A stretch of DNA of 37,482 bases. Source: JBOHWJ01 sp050736615. Lineage in GTDB: Bacteria; Desulfobacterota; Binatia; Binatales; Binataceae. The position numbers and the translations under genes are program-made. Under the pieces are notes generated by a model that did not search any database, was not told the origin of the DNA, and worked only from the letters and a program-made list of their open reading frames with translations. Shown here one piece after another: positions 31,544 to 37,482 of the stretch (the first letter of the stretch is position 1; every line of letters starts with the position of its first letter). The stretch lies in assembly GCA_050736615.1 (NCBI GenBank), contig JBOHWL010000282.1:1-37482 (forward strand). The letters run 5' to 3'.

Positions 31544-31780
31544 ATGGCACAACAGGGCGAAACCAATGCCGTTGCCCACCAAGACGGTGTGACGTTCGAT
31601 TCCGTAATGTCGATCGCGCTCTCCGACCTGCTCGCGTGCTCGGAATGCGATGAGCCTACGGCGATTCTGGTGGTTGGTCACGACGAAAGCCACATGGGGC
31701 TAATCCCCTATTGTGCCGCGTGCTATCAGGTTTCATGCTTTTCGGAAGAACCCGTCCATCAGATATTTCCAACTCATTGA
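31544..31780 (+). CDS. Hypothetical zinc-ribbon-like protein
   Basis: A 78-residue protein with two cysteine pairs: C-S-E-C near residue 32 and C-A-A-C near 57, which could bind one zinc ion. Between them lies a hydrophobic beta-like segment (PTAILVVGHDESHMGLIPY). Function unknown. It follows the 31013 gene by 9 bases and is probably co-expressed with it. Confidence 0.65.
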   Translation: MAQQGETNAVAHQDGVTFDSVMSIALSDLLACSECDEPTAILVVGHDESHMGLIPYCAACYQVSCFSEEPVHQIFPTH

Positions 31781-31936
31781 CGTTACGAGCTGCGAATCCG
31801 GCCGACGAACTGCCATGAGAAGCAAGGACCCGTCTTTGCACGCAATCACCTATTGACGTACATGCGGCGCTAGTTCGATTTTGCCGGATTCATGGCAGCG
31901 CTACTGCCTCTTTCTTTGCGCGAGTCTTTAGAATGA

Positions 31937-32235
31937 TCACGCCACATCGCGGCGGCCGTCGACGACGCGGACGATTTCGACCTCCTTGATCGGGCTGTCA
32001 TCGGTATCGGGATGCGTCTGGTAGAGAATGAGGTATGGGCCTTCGCGGAGGATACGCAACGCAGGCCGTACATCGGGACGGCGTGCCCCCATCCTCGGGT
32101 AATGAACCAGTCGATTGGCTTTGTTTTCGATATTCGTGAATGCCGCTCCGCAGCGTCCGGGTCATCCAGCCCAACGAATTCATAGATGAGCAGATCTTCG
32201 CGCGCGTGCGGATGCCAAATCAGCTTAGCCACCAT
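31937..32235 (-). pseudogene. parE: ParE/RelE-type toxin, frameshifted
   Basis: The first frame gives MVAKLIWHPHAREDLLIYEFVGL, then ..DPDAAERH. The rest of a normal ParE toxin is in another frame: FTNIENKANRLVHYPRMGARR, then RPALRILREGPYLILYQT, and VEIVRVVDGRRDVA, ending at 31937. One missing T near 32138-32142 (CATTCACG, where CATTTCACG would restore the frame) explains the break. The restored protein would be 99 residues, the usual size. Left as it is, the frame runs on as nonsense to 31870. Its start overlaps the antitoxin stop by 11 bases. Confidence 0.8.
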
Positions 32236-32516
32236 CGTTGGGTATTTTTCTGGCCGCCGCTAGGCGCTGGCGTGCCTCACGCCTCAACTCAGCGAACTCG
32301 AGCGGGACTGCCGGACCGCTGGCCAAGCCCTCGTCCCACAATCGCCGTAGCCGTTTGAGGTCTTCTCGCCGCAGTTCGCTTCTGAATTGCCAATCGCGGA
32401 TGGCTTCGCGGACGATTTCGCTGGTGGTTGCGTATTCGCCGGCGTCAACCGCGGCCTTCATTGCGGCTAACTGTTCACTGGCCAGAGCGACACTGAATCT
32501 TATGAATATTCGACAT
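32225..32516 (-). pseudogene. parD: ParD-type antitoxin, frameshifted near its start
   Basis: From an internal ATG (32461) a 78-residue ParD-like frame is open: MKAAVDAGEYATTSEIVREA, then IRDWQ and a helical tail. The natural start appears to be ATG 32516 (MSNIHKI), continuing in the other frame as SVALASEQLAAMKA. One extra base near 32493-32496 separates them. The ribbon-helix-helix DNA-binding strand is thus split off, although translation from 32461 could still give the toxin-binding part. It precedes and overlaps parE. Confidence 0.75.
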
Positions 32517-32631
32517 GTCGGCCTCAGCAGTCGGCAGCAATTTTTACTACCTTTTCATAATGAACACCGCAGGCGCCCGCCAACCCCAACGACAGCGCCT
32601 TGTGTTATGAACCGTGAACTCGATGGCGCAA

Positions 32632-34629
32632 TCAGGCGGGTTCTTCCTCGGCTTCTTGCAAGGTCGCGGTGGGCAGAATCGCGGACGGCAAGTCCTCTAA
32701 AAAACGCGACACGCGACCCATCACGTAGCCCTGTGCGCGATCGAACATGTAAATCGGATAGGAAATATACAGCTCGTCACGCGCGCGCGTGCTGGCGACG
32801 TACATCAGGCGCCGTTCCTCCTCGATTGCTTCGGCACCGACGCTCATTGGGCCGGGAAATCTGCCGTCGGCCGCCCAAATCAGAAACACCGCGCGCCATT
32901 CGAGCCCCTTGGCGGAATGGATGGTGCTGAGCGTGACGCGGCCTTCTTCGGGCACGACCGCGAGGACGTCGCCAATCGAATCACTCGGCGGCTCGAGCGC
33001 CGTATCAGCCAGCATCGCCGCCAGACTACGGTAGCGTGTGGTGAGGTTGTGAAAGTGTTCGAGATCGCGTTCGCGCTTGGGATAATCGTCGGGATACGCC
33101 TCGCGCATCAGCGGCAGATAGTATTCCAACACGGCGCCGAGTTGTTCCGCGGGTGACGCCTGTCCGCTTCGTAACTCGCCCAGCAGCGCGCCCACCCGTG
33201 CGCATGCGACGGCGCTCCCGGCCCGGGTGATTTTAGCGCTTAAGAGCGCGGTTTCCGGTTCCGGCACCTTGATCAACTCTTCGATCAGCCGTTCTGCACG
33301 GCGGCTGCCAATCCCCGGGATGAGCATCAGCACGCGCAGCCATGAGACCGCGTCGGCCGGATTGACGATCACGCGCAGATGGGCCAGCACGTCCTTGATA
33401 TGGGCGGTTTCGATGAATTTGAAGCCGCCGCGCTTGATAAACGGGATGTCGCGGCGCTGCAGTTCGAGTTCGAGATCGAAGGAATGGAAGCTGGAGCGGA
33501 ACAGCACCGCGATCTCGCCGAGTTCGACGCCGTCCTCGCGCAATTCGAGAATGCGCTGGGCGACGAAACGCGACTGCATATGCTCGTCACGCGCCCGCAC
33601 CAGGATCGGGCGCGGCTCGCCGCGGCGATTGGTGAACAGCGTCTTGGTGTATTTCTCGCCGGCGCGCGCGATAAGTTCGTTGGCGACATCGAGGATGCCC
33701 TGGAGCGAGCGGTAGTTTTCCTCGAGCTTGATTATGCGGGTGTTGGCGAACAACGCGGGAAACTCCATGATGTTGCGAAAATTGGCGCCGCGAAAGGAAT
33801 AGATCGATTGCGCGTCGTCACCCACCGCCATCACGTTGCCATGGCCGGCGCCCAGCAGCCGCACCAGTTCGGCCTGGATCAGGTTGGTATCCTGGTACTC
33901 GTCGATCATGATGTAGCGATAGGTCGCGGACAGGCGCCGGCGCACGTCCTCATCCCGGCGCATCAGCTCAGCCAGCAAATAAAGCAGGTCGTCATAATCG
34001 AGCAGGCCGCGTTCGCGTTTATAGCTGTCGTAATTTTGCGCCAGCTTCAGGATCTCGCCTTCGAATTCATGCAGATGCGGGAAATCGCGCACGATTTCGT
34101 CGGCGAGTTCGCGCGCTTTGTTGCGCGCCATGCTGATGGCGTCGGAAATCGTGCCTTTTTTCGGAAAACGCCGCTCCTTCGAGGCGAGCCCCATGCGTGT
34201 GCGCAACAGGTTAATCACGTCCTCCATGTCGGAACGGTCGAGGATGGTGAAATTGGGCTTGAGCCCGAGCGCGCCGCCATAGCGTCGCAGCACCAGGTTG
34301 GCAAACGAATGGAAGGTGCCGCCGGCCACTTCACCAGCCCGCTGGCCGACCAGATGCTCGACGCGCCGCAACATCTCCTGCGCCGCGCGCCGCGTGAAGG
34401 TGAGCAACAGAATCGCGCCCGGAGGCACGCCGCTTTCGATCAAACGGGCGACGCGATAAATCAGCGTGCGGGTCTTGCCCGAGCCGGCTCCCGCGATCAC
34501 CAACAAGGGGCCGTCGCGATGGACCGCCGCCGCGTACTGCGCCGGGTTCAGCACTTCCTTATATTTGATCCGGAAGTTGGCTTCGGCCGTCGCGGGCGTT
34601 TCCCTGAGTACGATTACCTTGTCCGTCAC
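32632..34629 (-). CDS. uvrD: UvrD/Rep/PcrA-type ATP-dependent DNA helicase
   Basis: A superfamily 1A 3'-5' helicase for DNA repair or replication restart. It has 665 residues: motif Q NPAQYAAAVH, Walker A GAGSGKT (47-53), motif Ib GGTFHSFA, Walker B DEYQDT (243-248), motif III GDDAQSIYSFRGA, motif IV LEENYRS, motif V VTLSTIHSAKGLEWRAVFLI and motif VI EEERRLMYVASTRAR. It is slightly shorter than E. coli UvrD (720) and lacks the C-terminal tail, so whether it is UvrD, Rep or PcrA cannot be settled. Transcribed alone. Confidence 0.94.
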   Translation of the reverse strand: MTDKVIVLRETPATAEANFRIKYKEVLNPAQYAAAVHRDGPLLVIAGAGSGKTRTLIYRVARLIESGVPPGAILLLTFTRRAAQEMLRRVEHLVGQRAGEVAGGTFHSFANLVLRRYGGALGLKPNFTILDRSDMEDVINLLRTRMGLASKERRFPKKGTISDAISMARNKARELADEIVRDFPHLHEFEGEILKLAQNYDSYKRERGLLDYDDLLYLLAELMRRDEDVRRRLSATYRYIMIDEYQDTNLIQAELVRLLGAGHGNVMAVGDDAQSIYSFRGANFRNIMEFPALFANTRIIKLEENYRSLQGILDVANELIARAGEKYTKTLFTNRRGEPRPILVRARDEHMQSRFVAQRILELREDGVELGEIAVLFRSSFHSFDLELELQRRDIPFIKRGGFKFIETAHIKDVLAHLRVIVNPADAVSWLRVLMLIPGIGSRRAERLIEELIKVPEPETALLSAKITRAGSAVACARVGALLGELRSGQASPAEQLGAVLEYYLPLMREAYPDDYPKRERDLEHFHNLTTRYRSLAAMLADTALEPPSDSIGDVLAVVPEEGRVTLSTIHSAKGLEWRAVFLIWAADGRFPGPMSVGAEAIEEERRLMYVASTRARDELYISYPIYMFDRAQGYVMGRVSRFLEDLPSAILPTATLQEAEEEPA

Positions 34630-34680
34630 GCGTAGCGAATTCTATCATGCGCGCGACGCGATTCCTCGCTGTCCCGCCGT

Positions 34681-35235
34681 TCAGAACGGACTGTAGCCGG
34701 AGCCCTCGCCCGGCGGCGTCTTGATGCCGTAACGCTGAATATCCTTATACACCTGGTCGAAGGACTGTCCGCCGCCGCTATATTCCGGCGGCGCGTTGGC
34801 GTAGGCCGGCGGCGTCTCGTAAGACGGCGGGGTGCTCGCGTCGGAGGGTGGCTCGCGCGTGGGCGCCGGGGGCGCTTTCAACTGCACGATCTCGGGCCGT
34901 ATCACGATGCGATTTTCCACCGTGAGATGCGGCTGCTTAAGAAATTTGAGCGCTTTTTTTTGCGCGTCGCGCTTGCCGAACGGCGTGGCGACGAACCCAT
35001 AGAGCATCACGCGCTTGCCCGCCGCACCGGTCAGCACTTGCCCGCCCACCAGCGGCAGCCGATGTGCGCGGAGATAAGCCGTAAGCGCCTGGCTGGTTTT
35101 GCGCTCGACCGTATACTCCTGCGCGTTGGCGGCACTCGCGCCGGCCGTCAGCACCATCAACGCGCATAGCAAAGCAACCAGCCGGCTCATGAATCGGGCT
35201 GGAAATTGCCGCCGCATCTGGCGCATCGCTCTCAT
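34681..35235 (-). CDS. Exported protein with a BON-like domain and proline-rich tail
   Basis: A 184-residue protein with a signal peptide (hydrophobic 19-36, likely cleaved after ANAQ). Residues about 45-115 (LTAYLRAHRLPLVGGQVLTG..GKRVMLYGFVATPFGKRDAQKKALKFL...VENRIVI) have the strand-helix spacing of a BON/OsmY-type domain. A P/T/S-rich segment (120-155) and a short tail follow. No function can be given; BON domains often sit at membranes. ATG 35190 is an alternative start. Confidence 0.7.
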   Translation of the reverse strand: MRAMRQMRRQFPARFMSRLVALLCALMVLTAGASAANAQEYTVERKTSQALTAYLRAHRLPLVGGQVLTGAAGKRVMLYGFVATPFGKRDAQKKALKFLKQPHLTVENRIVIRPEIVQLKAPPAPTREPPSDASTPPSYETPPAYANAPPEYSGGGQSFDQVYKDIQRYGIKTPPGEGSGYSPF

Positions 35236-35352
35236 GCCAGCAATCGTATCGCGTCACCGCGGACCGCTCCATCTGGCCCTTCGGCGTCCCGCTACCTATA
35301 ACAGGTGCATGTTATCGAAGATCATGCCGGCGAGGCGGAGCCGCGTTCAGGT

Positions 35353-35450
35353 TTGTCATTCTGAACGGAGTCCGCGAAGTGAAGAATCCCGGGAAAAACA
35401 ACATAAAATCAGCAGGCTTCCGGAATTCTTCGCCGCCCTCAGAATGACAA
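35353..35450. repeat. Family 1 hairpin repeat, copy 5
   Basis: TTGTCATTCTGA (35353-35364) and TCAGAATGACAA (35439-35450) are perfect 12-bp inverted repeats. Inside are GAAGAATCCCGGG and CCGGAATTCTTCGCC. The ATG of the right arm (35444) is the start codon of the next gene. Confidence 0.85.
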
Positions 35451-35872
35451 AACAGCCCCTGAGAACTTCACTAATCGCGCGCGGCGCACTGCTGCTGCTG
35501 ATCATCGCCACGCTGAGCGCATGCGCCGAGACCGCGACGGAACGCGCCGATCGGCTCGAGCCGATGCTGTCGGCGGCGGGCTTCCATATGTTCCCGGCCG
35601 ACACCGCCGCGCGGATGGCCGAGCTGAAGTCCCTGACGCCGCTCAAGGTGCGTTACTATCCCTACAAGGGCAAACTCCATTACTGGTTCGCCGATCCTAA
35701 GGTCTGCCATTGCATCTATATCGGCAACGCGGAGGACTATCAGGAGTTCGAAAAATTGCGGTTGAAACAGGAGCGGGTGGAACAAGAGGAGCGCGCGGCG
35801 GAAATGAATCAGGAAGCGGCCCAGCAGGAGCAGATGAATTTCATGATGTGGCCGATGGGGCCGTTCTTCTAA
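35444..35872 (+). CDS. Hypothetical lipoprotein starting inside a repeat
   Basis: A 142-residue lipoprotein with signal peptide and lipobox LSA|C at C27. The mature part contains GFHMFPADTAARMAELKSLTPLKVRYYP, then HYWFADPKVCHCIYIGN, followed by an E/Q-rich coiled coil and a Met-rich tail (QMNFMMWPMGPFF). I recognise no named family. ATG 35444, inside the right arm of the family 1 element (AGAATGACA), is the only start that keeps a normal signal peptide. It lies 10 bases before the next gene and is probably co-transcribed with it. Confidence 0.8.
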   Translation: MTKQPLRTSLIARGALLLLIIATLSACAETATERADRLEPMLSAAGFHMFPADTAARMAELKSLTPLKVRYYPYKGKLHYWFADPKVCHCIYIGNAEDYQEFEKLRLKQERVEQEERAAEMNQEAAQQEQMNFMMWPMGPFF

Positions 35873-35882
35873 ACGGACGGCT

Positions 35883-36446
35883 GTGCCCGCGAACCCGATG
35901 AAGCCGATCGGCGCGAGCGCGCCTTCGTGGTCGCGCATGCCGCCGGCGGCCGCGCGATGGCTGCGGCGGGAATTCATCGAACTGCTCCCGGTGGTGGGGT
36001 TTTTTCTGATTGGCTTCCTGATCGTCCTGCTGATTGTCAAATTGGTGCTCGCGCAATACGCGATCGCGATAAGCGCGTTGTCGCGCGCGGTCTTCGGTGC
36101 GTTGATCGCCGGCAAAGTCGTGCTGGTGCTCGAACGCACCTCGCTGGCGCGCGGGTTCAAGGCTTATCCGCGGATTATCGCGGTGATGGTCAAGACGGTT
36201 TTCTACGGCCTCGCCGTGATGGTGCTTGGAATCGCCGATCGTGTGCTGCATGAGTGGCGCCACGGCGCGGGCTTCGTTTCCGCGCTGCACGCTCTCTCCG
36301 CTTATGGGATGCATCGGCTGCTCGCCGTCGCGCTCGCGGTGAGCATGGTGTTCGCGGTTTATTTCGTGCTGGCAGAAATCAGCGCGACGGTCGGCCGCGA
36401 GCAACTCTTCGCGCTGTTCTTCAAACGCCCGCTGAGCCAACGCTAA
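35883..36446 (+). CDS. Hypothetical four-helix membrane protein
   Basis: A 187-residue inner-membrane protein with helices at about 33-54, 64-83, 98-117 and 146-165. Between helices 2 and 3 is a conserved-looking loop LERTSLARGFKAYPR. It starts with GTG at 35883 (ATG 35898 is an alternative) 10 bases after the lipoprotein stop. Function unknown. Confidence 0.75.
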   Translation: MPANPMKPIGASAPSWSRMPPAAARWLRREFIELLPVVGFFLIGFLIVLLIVKLVLAQYAIAISALSRAVFGALIAGKVVLVLERTSLARGFKAYPRIIAVMVKTVFYGLAVMVLGIADRVLHEWRHGAGFVSALHALSAYGMHRLLAVALAVSMVFAVYFVLAEISATVGREQLFALFFKRPLSQR

Positions 36447-36669
36447 CGGTTGCGATGCATAATTTCTTATGCGAATCCGGAACTTCTGCAAGAAAAACCA
36501 TCTCGACCTTAGTTTTGAAGCGATCTTGCATCATTGAAACTTGCTCAACGTTGTATGCAATACTATCATAGGCTGTGGATCGCGTTAATGGCATAGTTTT
36601 GGACAAGGCCAGAAACTCTGGCGAGACAGCACCTGTCGCCCGAATCGGGCGGTGGAATTTGAGCTTCAC
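36421..36669 (-). CDS. Possible small protein, 82 residues
   Basis: A minus-strand frame (MKLKFHRPIRATGAVSPEFL, then ...DSIAYNVEQVSMMQDRF..) lies in an unusually AT-rich patch and overlaps the end of the membrane gene by 26 bases. No family recognised. It is divergent from cas8b. It could be an accessory gene or chance. Confidence 0.3.
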   Translation of the reverse strand: MKLKFHRPIRATGAVSPEFLALSKTMPLTRSTAYDSIAYNVEQVSMMQDRFKTKVEMVFLAEVPDSHKKLCIATVSVGSAGV

Positions 36670-36756
36670 GGTTTGTCGCTGGCCAAGAGAATTCCGAAGC
36701 TGTGTGCGCTGACCCTTCCGGCATGCCCTTAGGGCGGACGCTCACGAGAACTGCCT
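36447..36756. other. AT-richer spacer upstream of cas8b
   Basis: This 310-bp spacer is AT-richer than the surroundings, most clearly at 36460-36600. Apart from the doubtful minus-strand frame I see no gene, no cas6 and no CRISPR repeat. It may hold the promoter of the type I operon. Confidence 0.4.
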
Positions 36757-37482
36757 ATGATGCAGCAGTTTGTAGCTCTTGGAAGGTATTTTCTTCAAGC
36801 TGATGGCGCGCGAAATGATGCTGCATCTTATGCGCAGGATCCATCAGTCAAGTTCCGTTCAAAACACATATATCTGTTGGTGTTTGACGAAAATGGGTTC
36901 AACCGAATCCAAGTGGAAGAATACTCACGGGACAAGAAAGGTTGGTACCTGTACCATGCGGGACCATCCAACGGCTGTGACGCGACACCGACAACCGGCC
37001 TTCCCACGTGGAAGCCTGGCGACGAGGATGGCTTCCGGCAGAGCGTTACTACGCGTTTGGGGCGCCTACGCCGGTCAATTGATCGGGCGATCGACTTTTC
37101 CTCGACGGCAGAGCAGTCGGAAGTAAATGAGCTGCGCTCGATATTCGAGCACTTCCTGGCCGCCGAACCGGCACTACTTGAAGACATTAAGAACACTCAT
37201 CCAAATCCAAAAGAATCGGCCACGCTGTCGATCGCTTGGGAGCATGGCGATGTTCTGAAGCGGGTCGGCGACTACACCCTGCTATGCCGAGCGGTTGAAT
37301 ACGCCGAACGACATGCAACTAGCGGCAAGAAAAGTCAAGGGGGCTCATCCGGAATCGGTAAATGCTCAATTTGCGCGGCACCGGCGGTGCCAGTCGACGG
37401 CTTTCTTCAGATCCCACATTTTCGTTTCTACACCTTGGATAAGCAAGGATCTGTTTCTGGCGGCTTCGATCACGAACAGGCG
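36757..37482 (+). CDS. cas8b: Cas8b/Csh1-type (TM1802) protein, type I-B CRISPR; 3' end outside
   Basis: An open frame runs from ATG 36757 (first start after an in-frame TAG at 36730) through the window edge, 242 codons so far. The segment KCSICAAPAVPVDGFLQIPH followed by FRFYTLDKQGSVSGGF matches the TM1802/Csh1 hallmark, a C-x-x-C zinc finger then 'F-x-F-Y-T-x-D-K-x-G-F-x-S-G-G-F'. Csh1 is the large subunit of the type I-B Cascade complex and helps find the PAM. Earlier parts (KHIYLLVFDENGFNRIQVEEYSRDK) fit an N-terminal Cas8b region. The identification is from memory of the family; the rest of the operon (cas7, cas5, cas3) should follow to the right. Confidence 0.82.
   Translation, partial: MMQQFVALGRYFLQADGARNDAASYAQDPSVKFRSKHIYLLVFDENGFNRIQVEEYSRDKKGWYLYHAGPSNGCDATPTTGLPTWKPGDEDGFRQSVTTRLGRLRRSIDRAIDFSSTAEQSEVNELRSIFEHFLAAEPALLEDIKNTHPNPKESATLSIAWEHGDVLKRVGDYTLLCRAVEYAERHATSGKKSQGGSSGIGKCSICAAPAVPVDGFLQIPHFRFYTLDKQGSVSGGFDHEQA

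Noticed and set aside
33379..34635. A 418-codon plus-strand frame opposite the helicase gene
   Set aside because: It is the antisense of a clear UvrD-type helicase; long antisense frames are expected in GC-rich DNA. The same applies to 27945-28679 opposite rpoN.
1..37482. CRISPR array
   Set aside because: No regularly spaced repeat of 24-40 bases was seen near the cmr genes, near cas8b or elsewhere. The recurrent TGTCATTCCGAG sequences are dispersed hairpin elements, not array repeats.

Overview
The window comes from a GC-rich Gram-negative bacterium. The evidence is two lipopolysaccharide-export genes (lptC, lptA), an Mla/MCE lipid-transport operon, an outer-membrane beta-barrel protein, several lipobox lipoproteins, and the rpoN-hpf-ptsN-rapZ cluster typical of Proteobacteria and deltaproteobacterial relatives. 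I cannot fix the lineage. A deltaproteobacterial or Desulfobacterota/Binatota-like genome fits the gene mix, but that is inference.

Layout. (1) 1-1608: the end of a type III-B CRISPR-Cas operon (3' tip of cmr4, then cmr5, cmr6). (2) 1670-5221: a hairpin repeat, then queE and larC (minus), dksA-like and galU (plus), and tRNA-Ala(CGC). (3) 5222-24950: an accessory region. It holds broken genes (an internally deleted membrane protein, a frameshifted DUF202 protein, a beheaded alpha/beta hydrolase), a periplasmic beta-carbonic anhydrase, DUF4410 and DUF3313 lipoproteins, a histidine kinase/FixJ-type regulator/single-receiver triad, a DUF4239-like membrane protein, a beta-barrel protein, a large arylsulfatase, PPK2, an mlaEFD-plus-lipoprotein operon and an orphan DNA methyltransferase. 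(4) 24976-30361: a minus-strand housekeeping operon lptC-lptA-rpoN-hpf-ptsN-rapZ, without lptB in its usual place. (5) 30567-37482: three small unrecognised genes, a doubly frameshifted parDE pair, a UvrD-type helicase, small envelope proteins and, running off the right edge, the N-terminal part of a Cas8b/Csh1 (type I-B CRISPR) gene.

The strongest unexplained signal is an 18-bp palindrome, consensus ATCGGACTWWAGTCCKAT. Six copies occur in intergenic DNA of the accessory region and none was noticed elsewhere. Five lie near two-component, lipoprotein, beta-barrel/sulfatase and Mla genes; one is an orphan. It resembles the mycobacterial DosR/DevR box, which is bound by a NarL/FixJ-class regulator, and the region encodes its own FixJ-class regulator with a GAF-domain kinase. 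I propose a locally encoded envelope/energy stress regulon.

A second theme is small dispersed hairpin elements (family 1: TGTCATTCCGAGC...GGAATGACA; family 2: CAGGGTGTTGA...TCAACAYCCTG). Their ends supply stop codons to two genes and a start codon to a third. Two direct copies of family 2 sequence bracket the accessory region just downstream of tRNA-Ala, which makes it look like a genomic island. No CRISPR array is present, although CRISPR-Cas genes of two different types lie at the two ends.
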